Of a stretch of DNA of 64,000 nucleotides, positions 1-9,406 are shown piece after piece (position 1 is the stretch's first letter; every line of letters begins with the position of its first letter). Both the position numbers and the translations under genes were made by a program. This DNA is from Streptomyces leeuwenhoekii (GTDB taxonomy: Bacteria; Actinomycetota; Actinomycetes; Streptomycetales; Streptomycetaceae): assembly GCF_001013905.1 (NCBI RefSeq), contig NZ_LN831790.1, positions 3,610,001 through 3,674,000 on the forward strand. The letters are read 5' to 3'. A model generated the notes under the pieces. That model worked only from the letters and a program-made list of their open reading frames with translations. It made no database searches and was not told the origin of the DNA.

Positions 1-1462
1 CGAGGACTCCGGTGACGGTGATCGCGGCCGTGAGCGGGGCGGGGAGGCGGTGCCCGACGGCCTCCCCCTCGGGGGCGCGGAACAGCAGGGCCGTCCACTG
101 GAGGTAGTAGAACAGCGCGACGACGACGTTGACGGCCATCACCACGGCGAGCCAGCCCAGGCCCGCGTCGACGGCCGCCGAGAAGACGGTGACCTTGGCG
201 AACAGGCCGATGACGCCCGGCGGCAGTCCGGCGAGGCAGAGCAGGAAGAACGCCAGGAGCAGCGCCGTCAGGGGATTGGTCGCGTACAGGCCGCGGTAGT
301 CGGAGACGCGGTTGAGGGAGCGCGTACGGCCCACCAGGGCGGCCACCGCGAAGGCACCGAGGTTCACGGCGGCGTACATCAGGGCGTAGGCGACGGTGGA
401 GCCGACGGACCGCTCGGCGTCGTCGGAGTACGCGGCGGCGGCGATCGGCACCAGGAGGTAGCCGGCCTGGCCGACCGACGACCACGCGAGGAGGCGTACC
501 GCGCTGTACGCGCGCGTGGACTGCTGCCGCAGGGCGCCCGCGTTGCCGATGGTCATGGTGAGGGCGGCCAGCACGGCGAGCGCCGGGCCCCATACGTCGG
601 CGTACGACGGGAGGGCGACGACCGTGACGAGGATCAGGCCGGAGAAGCCGACCGCCTTGCCGACGACCGACAGGTAGGCGGCGATGGGGAGGGGGGCACC
701 GACGTAGGTGTCGGGGACCCAGAAGTGGAAGGGGACGGCGGCCGTCTTGAAGGCGAACCCGACGAGGGTGAGGGCGACCCCGGCGTGGGCCAGTGTCGTG
801 AGCTGCCCGTCGACGTGCTGCACGCGGTCGGCGATCCGGCCGAGGTAGAGGGTGCCGGTGGAGGCGTACAGGAAGCTGATGCCCATGAGGCTGACCGCGG
901 TGGCGGTGACCGAGGACAGGAAGAACTTCAGGGCCGCTTCCGAGGAGCGCCGGTCGCCGTGCCGCAGGCCGACGAGGGCGAAGGCGGGAAGGGAGGCGAC
1001 CTCCAGGGCGACGATGAGGGTCGCGAGGTCGCGGGAGGCGGGCAGGAGGGCGGCACCGGCCGCGGAGGACAGCAGCAGGAACCAGAACTCCCCTTCGGGC
1101 AGTCCCCGGTCGGCGTCCTTCAGGGCGGTGACCGACAGCAGGGCGGCCACGAGGGCGCCGCCGAGCACCAGGAACTGGATGACCAGCGTGAACTGGTCCG
1201 CGGTGTAGCTGCAGACGTCGGCGTCGCCGGTGAGGCAGAAGGTGGAGCGGTCGCCGTCGAGAAGAGGCAGCAGCATGAGCACGGACGCGGCGAGACCGGC
1301 GACCGACAGCGCGCCGAGGAGCGCCTTGCGGTTCTCGGCGACGAAGAGGTCCGCGACGAGGACGGCGAGGCCGACGACCGCCGCGATGGTCGGCGGCGCG
1401 ATGGCGAGCCAGTCGACGGACTGGATCAGCGACGCGGCCAGGGGCTGGACCGGGGAGCTCAT
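1..1462 (-). CDS. nuoN2: NADH-quinone oxidoreductase subunit N, second nuo set (C-terminus outside window)
   Basis: This is an antiporter-like proton-pumping membrane subunit of a complex I-type enzyme. The ATG start at 1462 gives MSSPVQPLAASLIQSVDW, then successive hydrophobic helices. A conserved E-containing helix (LIVALEVASLPAFALVGLR) is followed by AALKFFLSSVTATAVSL, the usual NuoN pattern. About 487 codons are visible and the gene runs off the left edge, so the C-terminus and any downstream gene are unseen. The start overlaps the nuoM2 stop as ATGA, which means translational coupling. It is the last visible gene of the unit that begins at nuoA2. Confidence 0.93.
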   Translation of the reverse strand, partial: MSSPVQPLAASLIQSVDWLAIAPPTIAAVVGLAVLVADLFVAENRKALLGALSVAGLAASVLMLLPLLDGDRSTFCLTGDADVCSYTADQFTLVIQFLVLGGALVAALLSVTALKDADRGLPEGEFWFLLLSSAAGAALLPASRDLATLIVALEVASLPAFALVGLRHGDRRSSEAALKFFLSSVTATAVSLMGISFLYASTGTLYLGRIADRVQHVDGQLTTLAHAGVALTLVGFAFKTAAVPFHFWVPDTYVGAPLPIAAYLSVVGKAVGFSGLILVTVVALPSYADVWGPALAVLAALTMTIGNAGALRQQSTRAYSAVRLLAWSSVGQAGYLLVPIAAAAYSDDAERSVGSTVAYALMYAAVNLGAFAVAALVGRTRSLNRVSDYRGLYATNPLTALLLAFFLLCLAGLPPGVIGLFAKVTVFSAAVDAGLGWLAVVMAVNVVVALFYYLQWTALLFRAPEGEAVGHRLPAPLTAAITVTGVL

Positions 1463-3033
1463 CGGGTGCCTCCTGCGAGGAGCTGCTGCACGGCCGGGTC
1501 GCTCAGTCCCAGGAGCGCCTTGGGCCACAGCCCGGCGACGACGGTGAGGACGACGAGCGGTGTCCAGGCCGCGAACTCGTAACGGCGTACGTCGGTGAGC
1601 TTCGGGGCTTCCCCCGGCACCGTGCCCATGCAGACGCGGCGGACCACGGTCAGCAGGTACGCGGCGGTCAGCAGCGTGCCGAACGCGCCGATCGCCATGA
1701 AGGCGAGGAAGGCGGGGCGGCTGAGGCCGGGGTGCGGGTCGAAGGCGCCGAAGAGGGCGAGCATCTCGCCCCAGAAGCCGGCCAGCCCCGGCAGGCCGAG
1801 CGAGGCGACGGCGCCGAAGGCGAGCAGGGCGCCCAGGCGGGGGGCCTTGCCGTACAGCGCTGCGCCGGTCTCCTCGGCGAGCGTGTCGAGGTCGGTGGTG
1901 CCGGTGCGGTCCTTCACCGCGCCGACCAGGAAGAAGAGCAGGCCGGTGATGAGGCCGTGGGCGATGTTGGCGAACAGGGCGCCGTTGACGCCGGTCGGGG
2001 TCATGGTCGCGATGCCGAGCAGCACGAAGCCCATGTGGCCGACGGAGGAGTAGGCGATGAGCCGCTTCAGGTCGCCCTTCGCGCCGCGCCTGGCCAGGGC
2101 CAGGCAGGCCAGGGATCCGTAGATGATCCCGACGACCGCGAAGGCGGCGAGGTAGGGCGCGAAGGTGCGGAAGCCGTCCGGGGCGACGGGCAGGAGGATG
2201 CGGACGAACCCGTACGTGCCCATCTTCAGCAGCACACCGGCCAGCAGGACCGAGCCGACGGTCGGCGCGGCGGTGTGGGCGTCGGGCAGCCAACTGTGCA
2301 GCGGCCACATCGGGGTCTTCACCGCGAGCCCGATCCCGATCGCCAGAACGGCGATGACCTGCACGGATGTGGTCAGCGACCGGCCGTTGTCAGTGGCGAG
2401 TGCCACCATGTCGAACGTGCCCGCCCTGATTCCGATCAGGAGCAGGCCGAGCAGCATGACCACGGAGCCGAGCAGCGTGTACAGGATGAATTTCCAGGCC
2501 GCCTCGGCCCGGCCCTCGCCGCCCCAGCGGGCGATGAGGAAGTACATCGGGATGAGGACCATCTCGAAGGCGAGGAAGAACAGCAGCAGGTCGAGGACGG
2601 CGAAGGTGGCGAGGGTGCCGGACTCCAGGACGAGCAGCAGGGCGACGAACGCCTTCGGGGAGGGTCCCGCGGGCATCTTGAAGTACGAGTAGAGCGCGCA
2701 GAGGAAGGTCAGCAGCGCGGTCAGGACCAGGAGGGGGAGGGAGATGCCGTCGATGCCGAGGTGGATCCGCACGTCGAGTGCGGGGATCCAGCTGATGTCC
2801 GTGCTCGCCTGCATCCTCGACGGGTGGTCGTGGTCGAAGCCGAGCGCGAGGACGACCGCGGCGAGGAGGACGGCGCCGGTGACGGTGACGCCGTGCCGCA
2901 GCACGGCCTGCTCCGGGGACTTCCCCTTCAGCCCGGGCGGGGTGGGCAGGAGAGCGGCGGCGGCGCCGAGGAGCGGACCGGCCACGATGAACGCCAGGAG
3001 GAACTGCATCACGGACTCGCTGATATCGATCAC
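1459..3033 (-). CDS. nuoM2: NADH-quinone oxidoreductase subunit M, second nuo set
   Basis: This is an antiporter-like proton channel subunit of 524 residues, the usual NuoM length, with about 14 predicted membrane helices. Family features include the acidic helix FEMVLIPMYFLI near residue 158, where the Glu belongs to the proton path, and WPLHSWLPDAHTAAPT near residue 250. The start used is GTG at 3033, six bases after the nuoL2 stop. An internal ATG at 3009 (MQFLLAF) is a possible alternative. The gene overlaps nuoN2 by four bases. It is clearly diverged from the NuoM of the complete operon (49805-51376), so it is a paralog and not a recent copy. Confidence 0.94.
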   Translation of the reverse strand: MIDISESVMQFLLAFIVAGPLLGAAAALLPTPPGLKGKSPEQAVLRHGVTVTGAVLLAAVVLALGFDHDHPSRMQASTDISWIPALDVRIHLGIDGISLPLLVLTALLTFLCALYSYFKMPAGPSPKAFVALLLVLESGTLATFAVLDLLLFFLAFEMVLIPMYFLIARWGGEGRAEAAWKFILYTLLGSVVMLLGLLLIGIRAGTFDMVALATDNGRSLTTSVQVIAVLAIGIGLAVKTPMWPLHSWLPDAHTAAPTVGSVLLAGVLLKMGTYGFVRILLPVAPDGFRTFAPYLAAFAVVGIIYGSLACLALARRGAKGDLKRLIAYSSVGHMGFVLLGIATMTPTGVNGALFANIAHGLITGLLFFLVGAVKDRTGTTDLDTLAEETGAALYGKAPRLGALLAFGAVASLGLPGLAGFWGEMLALFGAFDPHPGLSRPAFLAFMAIGAFGTLLTAAYLLTVVRRVCMGTVPGEAPKLTDVRRYEFAAWTPLVVLTVVAGLWPKALLGLSDPAVQQLLAGGTR

Positions 3034-3039
3034 GCCTGC

Positions 3040-5034
3040 TCACGCTCCCGTGGCGACGAGGACGGCGGCGACCGCGAGGACGACGGTGCCGGCGAGCAGC
3101 GCGCTCACATAGGTCTGGACGTTGCCGGTCTGGGCCCGGCGGGCGGCGGCGCCGAGCCACCGCGGGAGGGCTCCCGCCCCGCGTACGTAGGTGTCGACGA
3201 CTTCTCGGTCGAGGAACCGGACGAGGCTCGCCCCGGCCCGCACCGGGCGCACGAACAGGGCCGTGTACACGGCGTCCAGGTGGAAGCCGGCGGCCGCGGG
3301 CCGGTGCAGGGGGCCGAGCAGGAGCCGTCCGGGGTCCGCCGGGTCGGGGGCGTGGGCCACGTCGCCGTAGGCGGGGGCGTGGGCGGCGATGGCCTCGGCC
3401 TCGACCCGGCCGGCGTCGCCCTCCGGGTGGGCGGCGACCGCGCCGAGGGGCACGCGGGCGGCGAGTGCGGTGGTGTGCCGCCAGGTCGCGTAGGTGACGA
3501 TGCCGCCGACCAGGGCCACGCCCGTGCCCAGCACGGAGGTGGTGAGGGTCGGGGTCAGGTCACGGCCGTCGAACCAGTCGGGCAGCAGGCGGAACGCGAG
3601 TCCGCCCAGAGCGAGGGAGGGCACGGCGAGCACCCACAGCACGGCGTTCATCGCGATCGGCTGCCTGCCGTGGTCGGGCGCTTCGGCGCCCTGCCCGCGG
3701 AAGGCGAGCAGCCACAGGCGCGTCGCGTACGCGGCGGTGAGCAGCGCCGTGAGAAGGCCGGCGAGCAGAACGGTCCAGCCGGCGGCGCCGGGGGCGTGCT
3801 CGGTGTGGCCGCCGACGACGTGTTCGGCGGCGCCGAGGACGGACTCCTTGGAGAAGAAGCCGCTGAACGGCGGGATCGCGGCCAGCGCCAGCAGCGCCAC
3901 GGTCATCGTCCAGTAGGCGTCGGGGACGCGGTCGCGCAGGTTCCGCATGCGGGACATGGCGGCCAGCGAGTTGGTGCCGGAGGCGTGGATGATCACGCCG
4001 GCCGCGAGGAACAGCAGCGCCTTGAAGGCGCCGTGGGACAGGAGGTGGAAGACGGCGGCGGACCGGTCGCCGACGGCGAGGGCGCCGGTCATGTAGCCGA
4101 GCTGGCCGATCGTCGAGTAGGCGAGGACGCGTTTGATGTCGTCCTGGGCGAGCGCGGCGAGGGCGGAGCCGGTCATCGTGACGGCGGCCATGACGGCCAG
4201 GACCACCATCGCGGCCTGTGATGCCTCGAAGACCGGGAGGAGCCGGGCGATGAAGTAGACACCGGCCGCGACCATGGTCGCGGCGTGGATGAGCGCGGAG
4301 ACCGGGGTGGGGCCCGCCATGGCGTCGGGGAGCCAGGTGTGCAGCGGGAACTGCGCCGACTTGCCCGCGACGCCGGCCAGCAGCAGGAGGGCGATCAGCG
4401 TCGGGTGGTCGAGTCCGCCGCTCGCGACCGCGCCGAGGACCTTGGTGACGCGGAAGGACCCGGCGTCGGTGGCCAGCGCGAACAGTCCGATCAGGAAGGG
4501 GACGTCACCGAGCTTGGTCACCAGGAATGCCTTCAGGGAGGCGGCGCGCGCCTCAGGGGTCTCCCAGTAGTGGCCGACCAGGAAGTACGAGCAGATGCCC
4601 ATGATCTCCCAGCCGACCAGCAGCACCATCAGGTCGCCGGAGTAGACGACGAGGAGCATCGCGGAGGTGAAGAGGGAGACGAGAGCGGCGTACGAGGGGT
4701 AGCGCGGGTCCTCGCGCAGATAGCCCGTGGAGTAGATCTGCACGCAGGTCGCCACCAGGGCGACCAGGACGGCGGTGAGCGCGGCGAAGCCGTCGATGTG
4801 CAGGGCGAGCTCGATCGGGACCGAGCCGGTGGGCGTGAGCCCGGTGGCGGCGTCGACGGCCCGGTCGCCGCCCTGGCCCGCGGCGACCAGGCAGGCGAGC
4901 ACGAGGGACGCGAGCGTCGGCAGCACGGCGAGCGGGCGGACGAACCCGGGGCCGGTGCGGCCCAGCAGGAGGCCGGCCACGGCGGCCAGGAACGGAAGGA
5001 GGGGGACGAGGACGGCGAGGGTGGTGGTGGTCAC
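3040..5034 (-). CDS. nuoL2: NADH-quinone oxidoreductase subunit L, second nuo set
   Basis: This is the distal antiporter-like subunit, 664 residues, which in complex I also carries the long lateral helix HL. GTG at 5034 starts [19 protein letters not shown] and overlaps the nuoK2 stop as GTGA. NuoL hallmarks are present: a Tyr/Ser-rich helix after the third membrane segment ([19 protein letters not shown]), [36 protein letters not shown], and [13 protein letters not shown]. The C-terminal third (about residues 500-664) holds a less hydrophobic segment and a terminal helix, as expected for HL plus TM16. The reading frame is open far upstream, but that extension is out-of-frame nuoK2/nuoJ2 coding. 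Confidence 0.94.
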   Translation of the reverse strand: MTTTTLAVLVPLLPFLAAVAGLLLGRTGPGFVRPLAVLPTLASLVLACLVAAGQGGDRAVDAATGLTPTGSVPIELALHIDGFAALTAVLVALVATCVQIYSTGYLREDPRYPSYAALVSLFTSAMLLVVYSGDLMVLLVGWEIMGICSYFLVGHYWETPEARAASLKAFLVTKLGDVPFLIGLFALATDAGSFRVTKVLGAVASGGLDHPTLIALLLLAGVAGKSAQFPLHTWLPDAMAGPTPVSALIHAATMVAAGVYFIARLLPVFEASQAAMVVLAVMAAVTMTGSALAALAQDDIKRVLAYSTIGQLGYMTGALAVGDRSAAVFHLLSHGAFKALLFLAAGVIIHASGTNSLAAMSRMRNLRDRVPDAYWTMTVALLALAAIPPFSGFFSKESVLGAAEHVVGGHTEHAPGAAGWTVLLAGLLTALLTAAYATRLWLLAFRGQGAEAPDHGRQPIAMNAVLWVLAVPSLALGGLAFRLLPDWFDGRDLTPTLTTSVLGTGVALVGGIVTYATWRHTTALAARVPLGAVAAHPEGDAGRVEAEAIAAHAPAYGDVAHAPDPADPGRLLLGPLHRPAAAGFHLDAVYTALFVRPVRAGASLVRFLDREVVDTYVRGAGALPRWLGAAARRAQTGNVQTYVSALLAGTVVLAVAAVLVATGA

Positions 5035-5420
5035 GCGGTGGCCTCGGCCTTCTCGGCCTCGGCGGCCGTGAGGGCGTCTCGGTCGGTGTCGTCGGTGCCG
5101 TGTCCCTCGGCGGTGTCGCGGAGCTTGTCGATGTCCGCGGTGCCGCGGTTGCGGTGGACGGCGAGGACGATCGCCAGGCCGATGCCGATCTCGGCGGCGG
5201 CGATGGCGATGGTGAACAGGGTCAGGGCCTGGCCGGAGTGCAGGGTCTCCTCGGCCGCCTTGCTGAGCCAGACGTCGAAGGCGACCAGGTTGAGGTTGAC
5301 GGCGTTGAGCATCAGCTCGACCGACATCAGCACGAGGATCGCGTTGCGGCGGGCGAGGACGCCGTACAGGCCCGTGCAGAACAGGAGGGCGGACAGGACG
5401 GCGGGGTAGGCGAGGTGCAT
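5031..5420 (-). CDS. nuoK2: NADH-quinone oxidoreductase subunit K, second nuo set
   Basis: This is a small three-helix membrane subunit equivalent to MrpC. Its 129 residues exceed the usual ~100 because of a charged C-terminal tail of about 30 residues after [18 protein letters not shown]. The two membrane glutamates essential in the family are visible in [19 protein letters not shown] and [19 protein letters not shown] at 5420 shares one base with the nuoJ2 stop (TGATG), and the 3' end overlaps the nuoL2 GTG start. The NuoK of the complete operon (53368-53667) is the usual 99 residues, so the tail is specific to the second set. Confidence 0.94.
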   Translation of the reverse strand: MHLAYPAVLSALLFCTGLYGVLARRNAILVLMSVELMLNAVNLNLVAFDVWLSKAAEETLHSGQALTLFTIAIAAAEIGIGLAIVLAVHRNRGTADIDKLRDTAEGHGTDDTDRDALTAAEAEKAEATA

Positions 5421-6370
5421 CAGCGGTCACCGCCCTCGGTGTCGGCCTTGCTGTCGGCCTCGTTGCCGGCCTCGTTTCCGGCCTCGTTGCCGGCCTTGCT
5501 GTCGGCCTGGGCATCGGCCCGGGCGTCGTCGGCCCGGGCGTCGTCGGCCCGGGCGTCGTCGGCCCGGGCGTCGTCGGCCCGGGCGTCGGCCTCGTCGTCG
5601 GCCCGGGCGTCGGCCTCGTCGTCGGCCCGGGTGCCGGCCCGCCCGGTACGGCCCGGAGCGGCGTGGCCGGTCGCCGGGCCGCCCGCGAGCGCCCTGCCCG
5701 CCGTGCCGGCCGGGCGGGGGGCGTCGCCGCGTCCGCCGGCGTGGTCGGCGGCGGCGCCGGTCGCCGGCGCCTTGGCCTTCCGCGACAGGACGATCGCGCC
5801 GACCAGGGCGGCGAGGAGGAGGACGGAGAGGGCCTCGAAGGGGAGGACCCAGTTCTGGAAGAGGCTGGCGCCGGTGGCCTGCGTGGAGCCGGCGGCCGGG
5901 CCGTCCAGGTCGATCCAGGTCGTCCGGAAGGCGTCGACGACGACCCAGACCAGGGCCGCCGCGGCGGCGACGGCCACGGTGAGCGCGGCCCAGCGGTTGC
6001 CGGAGTCGGCGTCCGGCGACCGGCCGATCGGGGCCCTGGTGAGCATCAGTCCGAACAGGAGGAGGACGACGACGGAACCGACATAGATGAGGACCTGCAC
6101 CCAGGCGATGAACTCTGCGGTGAGCAGGAGGTACTCGACGGCGAGACCGCCGAGGGCCACCACGAGCCACAGCGCGGCGTGCACGAGCTGCCGGGTGGTG
6201 ACGGTGACGATCGCGGCGCCGAAGGTCACCAGGCCGACGAGGAGGAAGGCGATCTCCACGCCGGTCGGCGAGAGGAAGCCGTGGGTCTCGGCGGCCAGGG
6301 CCGCGCCACGGCCGGTGAGCCCGCCGGGCGCGGTGGCGGCGAGGCCGCCGGTGGTTGCGGCGAGGCTCAT
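5420..6370 (-). CDS. nuoJ2: NADH-quinone oxidoreductase subunit J with Ala/Asp-rich repeat tail, second nuo set
   Basis: This is a membrane subunit with five predicted helices within residues 1-220. Family residues appear in [20 protein letters not shown] (the TM3 pi-bulge region). ATG at 6370 starts [17 protein letters not shown], and ATGA couples it to nuoI2. The 316-residue product ends with about 95 hydrophilic residues: a Pro/Gly/Ala segment, then tandem ADDEADAR and ADDAR units, then EAGN/ADSK units, finally TEGGDR. This tail has no counterpart in ordinary NuoJ and is probably disordered. Its DNA is made of perfect tandem repeats (5521-5628), so tail length may vary between strains. The tail function is unknown. 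Confidence 0.92.
   Translation of the reverse strand: MSLAATTGGLAATAPGGLTGRGAALAAETHGFLSPTGVEIAFLLVGLVTFGAAIVTVTTRQLVHAALWLVVALGGLAVEYLLLTAEFIAWVQVLIYVGSVVVLLLFGLMLTRAPIGRSPDADSGNRWAALTVAVAAAAALVWVVVDAFRTTWIDLDGPAAGSTQATGASLFQNWVLPFEALSVLLLAALVGAIVLSRKAKAPATGAAADHAGGRGDAPRPAGTAGRALAGGPATGHAAPGRTGRAGTRADDEADARADDEADARADDARADDARADDARADDARADAQADSKAGNEAGNEAGNEADSKADTEGGDR
5521..5628. repeat. 15-bp and 24-bp perfect tandem repeats inside nuoJ2
   Basis: Four perfect copies of a 15-bp unit (GGGCGTCGTCGGCCC, 5521-5580) are followed by two perfect copies of a 24-bp unit (5581-5604 and 5605-5628) that share the same ends. Further toward the nuoJ2 stop, three near-identical 12-bp units lie at about 5460-5495. 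All unit lengths are multiples of three, so copy-number change would keep the nuoJ2 frame and only alter tail length. On the coding strand the units specify ADDAR and ADDEADAR. Confidence 0.95.
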
Positions 6371-7092
6371 TCCCGGCCCTCCTGCCCCGGCTGGTCCGTC
6401 TGCTGCCGGGACTCCCCCATCGGCAGGGTGGGCCCCTCGGCGGCGCGGGCCTGCTCGTCGGCGTGCGGCTCGGCCGGAGAGCCGGGCCGCACGGCGGGCT
6501 CCGCGGTGCCCGCGGTGCCCGCGGGCTCGGCGGCCTCGGCCTGCCGCTGGGCGGCGAGCTTGTCGGCGGTCTTGCGGGCGGCGGCGAGTTCCTTCGGCTC
6601 CTCGGCACCGGGGTCGAGGGCGGGCGGCGCCGGGACCGTCCACATCCACTCGCGGAGCTTGTCGCGCTCGTGGGTGAGATCGCGGATGTCGGTCTCGGCG
6701 TACTCGAACTCGGGCGACCAGAACAACGCGTCGAAAGGACAGACCTCGATGCAGATACCGCAGTACATGCACAGGGAGAAGTCGATCGCGAAACGGTCGA
6801 GGACGTTGCGGCTGCGCTCACGGCCGCCGGGGGCGGCCGCGGGGATCGTCTCCTTGTGGGAGTCGATGTAGATGCACCAGTCCGGGCACTCGCGGGCGCA
6901 CAGCATGCAGACCGTGCAGTTCTCCTCGAACAGCCCGATGACGCCACGGCTGCGGGGCGGGAGGTCGGGCTGCACGTCCGGGTACTGCTCGGTGACGGTC
7001 TTCTTCGTCATCGTGCGCAGGGTGACGGCCAGCCCCTTGGCGAGGCCGCTGCCAGGAATGCGGGACCGGGTGGGCGGGACGGGCTCGGCCAT
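6367..7092 (-). CDS. nuoI2: NADH-quinone oxidoreductase subunit I (2x[4Fe-4S]), second nuo set
   Basis: This peripheral-arm ferredoxin-like subunit carries clusters N6a and N6b. Both binding motifs are intact: [12 protein letters not shown] near residues 60-71 and [12 protein letters not shown] near residues 107-118. ATG at 7092 gives [19 protein letters not shown]. The stop of nuoH2 lies two bases upstream of the start. The product is 241 residues, against about 180 for a typical NuoI. The last ~80 residues are Ala/Glu/Pro-rich and low in complexity ([20 protein letters not shown] and on). This is the same kind of added tail as on NuoJ2, NuoC2 and NuoK2. The gene shows that this enzyme keeps an Fe-S wire although no NADH module is encoded nearby. 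Confidence 0.94.
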   Translation of the reverse strand: MAEPVPPTRSRIPGSGLAKGLAVTLRTMTKKTVTEQYPDVQPDLPPRSRGVIGLFEENCTVCMLCARECPDWCIYIDSHKETIPAAAPGGRERSRNVLDRFAIDFSLCMYCGICIEVCPFDALFWSPEFEYAETDIRDLTHERDKLREWMWTVPAPPALDPGAEEPKELAAARKTADKLAAQRQAEAAEPAGTAGTAEPAVRPGSPAEPHADEQARAAEGPTLPMGESRQQTDQPGQEGRE

Positions 7093-7094
7093 GG

Positions 7095-8063
7095 CTACTG
7101 GATCACCACCTTGACGACGCCGGTGAGGGCGATCTGGGCGAGGGCGAGGGGGACGAGAAGGGTCCAGGAGAGCTTCTGGAGCTGGTCCTCCCGCAGCCGG
7201 GGATAGGTCACGCGCAGCCAGATCACGATGAAGGCGAGGACGGCCGTCTTCAGCAGGGTCCACACCCAGCCCAGGCCGTCGGCGCCCCAGGGGCCGTGCC
7301 AGCCGCCCAGGAAGAGGACGGTGGTCAGGCCGCACAGAACGACGATCCCGGCGTACTCGGCGAGGAGGAACAGCGCGAAACGCAGGCCGGTGTACTCGGT
7401 GTAGGCGCCGAAGATGATCTCCGAGTCGGCGACGGGCATGTCGAACGGGGGCCGCTGGAGTTCGGCGAGACCGGCGACGAAGAAGACGATCGCGCCGACG
7501 ATCTGCCAGGGCAGCCACCACCACTCGAAGGCGTCCAGGATGCCCGGCAGGGAGACCGTGCCCGCCGCCATCGCGACGGAGGCGGCGGCGAGCAGCATCG
7601 GCAGTTCGTAGGCGAGGAGCTGGGCGGCGGTGCGCAGGCCGCCGAGGAGGGAGAACTTGTTGGCGGAGGCCCAGCCCGCCATGAGCGAGCCGAGGACACC
7701 GACGCCCATGACGGCGAGCACGAAGAAGATGCCCGCGTCGACGACCTGGCCGACGGCTCCCTCACCGGGGCCGATGGGGATGGCCAGGAGGACCAGGAGG
7801 TACGGCAGGAGGGCGACGGCGGGGGCGAGCTGGAAGATGCGGCGGTCCGCGCCCGCGGGGACCACGTCCTCCTTCTGCGCGAACTTCACGCCGTCCGCGA
7901 CGAGCTGGGCCCAGCCGTGGAAGCCGCCCGCGTACATCGGTCCGAGGCGGCCCTGCATATGGGCCATCACCTTGTGCTCGGTCTGGCCGACCACCAGCGG
8001 AAGGACCAGGAAGACGACGAAGACGGCGAGGAGGCGCAGGGTGACGTCGAGCGCGTCGGTCAC
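7095..8063 (-). CDS. nuoH2: NADH-quinone oxidoreductase subunit H, second nuo set
   Basis: This membrane subunit links the quinone pocket to the proton-pumping arm. The product has 322 residues and about eight helices. The chosen start is GTG at 8063 ([15 protein letters not shown]), which overlaps the nuoC2 stop as GTGA. The normally invariant loop reads [15 protein letters not shown] here, whereas the complete-operon NuoH has [15 protein letters not shown]. The lysine-rich acidic loop ([18 protein letters not shown]) and [19 protein letters not shown], which forms the entry to the quinone cavity, are kept. The stop of NuoH2 is TAG, close to the nuoI2 start. The divergence in the first loop may reflect a changed partner, since nuoD is missing from this set. 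Confidence 0.93.
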   Translation of the reverse strand: MTDALDVTLRLLAVFVVFLVLPLVVGQTEHKVMAHMQGRLGPMYAGGFHGWAQLVADGVKFAQKEDVVPAGADRRIFQLAPAVALLPYLLVLLAIPIGPGEGAVGQVVDAGIFFVLAVMGVGVLGSLMAGWASANKFSLLGGLRTAAQLLAYELPMLLAAASVAMAAGTVSLPGILDAFEWWWLPWQIVGAIVFFVAGLAELQRPPFDMPVADSEIIFGAYTEYTGLRFALFLLAEYAGIVVLCGLTTVLFLGGWHGPWGADGLGWVWTLLKTAVLAFIVIWLRVTYPRLREDQLQKLSWTLLVPLALAQIALTGVVKVVIQ

Positions 8064-9406
8064 TGCGGGCCTCCTTCTCGGGCTTCTCGGGGGTCTTTCG
8101 GGGGTTCCGGGGCTGCGGGTTCTTCCGGCCGCTCCGTCTGCTGGGGTCGCTCCGGGTGTGCCGGGCTTTGCGTCTGTTCCGGCCGTTCCGTTTGTCCCGG
8201 CCGTTCCGTCTGTTCCGGTTGTCCCGGTCGTGCGGTTCGTTCCGTTCGTTCCCGATCGGACGGCTGGTCGGCCGCGCCCGGAGGGGGCGGCTGGTGTCCT
8301 GCGCCGGGGCTTTCCGGCTCCACGAAGGCGGGGCGGGCGTGGTGCCACGGTGCGTCCGGGCTGCGCGGAGTCGCACGGGGGGCGGCCGTCCGGGGCCGCG
8401 CGGCGCGTTCCCCGGAGCGGGCGGACGCCGTTTCCTCCGGAGCCGCGGCCGGGGCGTTCGCCGCCACTCCGTCCGGGGTGGCGTCACCGGGAGCGGTCTC
8501 GCCGCGAGCGGCGTCACCGGGCTCCGGGGCGCCGGTCGAGGTGGCCCGCTGGCTCGCGGAGCCTTCGGACGCGCTGCGGGCACGCCGGGGACCGGCCGGG
8601 CGTCCCGGCGCTCCGGTCGCCCGCTGGGACGCCGATCCCTCGCTCGCGCTGCGCGCGCGGCGAGGCGTCGGCGCCGGCGCGGTCTCCTCGGTGGCGGCGG
8701 CCGGGGACTCCTGGCTCGCGGAGCCCTGCGCGGCCGTACGGGTGCGGCGCACCGGGCGGTCGCCCGCCGGGCCCGCCGCGCGGGCGGCGGCTCCGGTGCG
8801 GCCGGCGCCCCGGGCGGGCCGGGCCGGTGCGGGCGGGAGCTGGCCCTTCAAGGGCCCCCATTCGTTCGGGTCGGGGACACCGGGGGGCAGCATCTGGCGG
8901 CGTCGCGGGCCGCCGTGGTCGGACTCGCCGGGCTCCTTCGCCCCGGGCCACGCCTTGGCGACCCGCGCGGCCAGGACGAAGTCCTTGCGCAGCGGGTGGC
9001 CTTCGAAGCCCTCCGGGAGAAGCAGGTGGTCCAGTGCGGGGTGGCCTTCGAAGACCACGCCGAACATCTCGTGGGTCTCGCGCTCGTGCCAGGCCGCGCC
9101 CGCGTACACCCCGACCGCGGTGGGCAGGACCGGGGACTCGTGCGGGACCGTGGTGCGCAGCAGCAGCCGCCGTACCGGCGACAGGGCCGCGACGTGCGCC
9201 GCGACGCGGAAGCCCGTGCCCGGTTCGTCGACCGCGCTCAGCCAGTCGAAATAGGTGCAGCCCAGCCGGTCGCGCGCGGTCTCCAGGGCGGCGGTCCAGG
9301 CCGTGGGCGGTACGTCCACCGTGAGGACGTCGTACGTCTCCTCGGCCGTGGCCTGCGGGCCGAAGAGTTCCTCGACGTCCGCGGGCAGCCAGCCGGCCGT
9401 GGTCAT
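8060..9406 (-). CDS. nuoC2: NADH-quinone oxidoreductase subunit C with very long disordered tail, second nuo set
   Basis: The 30-kDa subunit fold occupies residues 1 to about 195. The family signature is visible as [18 protein letters not shown] followed by [14 protein letters not shown] near residues 110-145. ATG at 9406 couples to the nuoB2 stop (ATGA). The protein is 448 residues long, about twice a normal NuoC. Beyond residue 195 it is a Pro/Ala/Glu/Arg-rich tail with two identical 16-residue units ([16 protein letters not shown]) and a terminal run of ERPxQT-like units. The tail is not NuoD: no 49-kDa motif occurs, so this is not a NuoCD fusion. The nuoH2 GTG overlaps the stop, so no room for nuoD remains between them. 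Confidence 0.92.
   Translation of the reverse strand: MTTAGWLPADVEELFGPQATAEETYDVLTVDVPPTAWTAALETARDRLGCTYFDWLSAVDEPGTGFRVAAHVAALSPVRRLLLRTTVPHESPVLPTAVGVYAGAAWHERETHEMFGVVFEGHPALDHLLLPEGFEGHPLRKDFVLAARVAKAWPGAKEPGESDHGGPRRRQMLPPGVPDPNEWGPLKGQLPPAPARPARGAGRTGAAARAAGPAGDRPVRRTRTAAQGSASQESPAAATEETAPAPTPRRARSASEGSASQRATGAPGRPAGPRRARSASEGSASQRATSTGAPEPGDAARGETAPGDATPDGVAANAPAAAPEETASARSGERAARPRTAAPRATPRSPDAPWHHARPAFVEPESPGAGHQPPPPGAADQPSDRERTERTARPGQPEQTERPGQTERPEQTQSPAHPERPQQTERPEEPAAPEPPKDPREAREGGPQ
8540..8662. repeat. Two copies of a 48-bp unit in nuoC2 encoding identical 16-residue peptides
   Basis: Copies at 8540-8587 and 8615-8662 both encode [16 protein letters not shown] on the minus strand. 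I count 11 base differences between them, in 9 of 16 codons, and every one is synonymous, including two Ser codons that switch between AGC and TCC. A partial third unit (GSASQ) lies toward the start of the tail near 8715. The pattern shows that the tail is translated in this frame and that its peptide sequence is constrained. Confidence 0.9.

Noticed and set aside
50..4221. Long plus-strand open frames (510 and 829 codons) opposite nuoN2-nuoM2-nuoL2
   Set aside because: They are Gly/Glu/Arg/Asp-rich antisense frames typical of GC-biased coding DNA; the minus-strand proteins have clear family motifs and coupled starts.
8060..9406. Possibility that NuoC2 is a NuoCD fusion
   Set aside because: The added ~250 residues are low-complexity Pro/Ala/Arg repeats with none of the 49-kDa subunit motifs seen in the real NuoD at 61226-62560.
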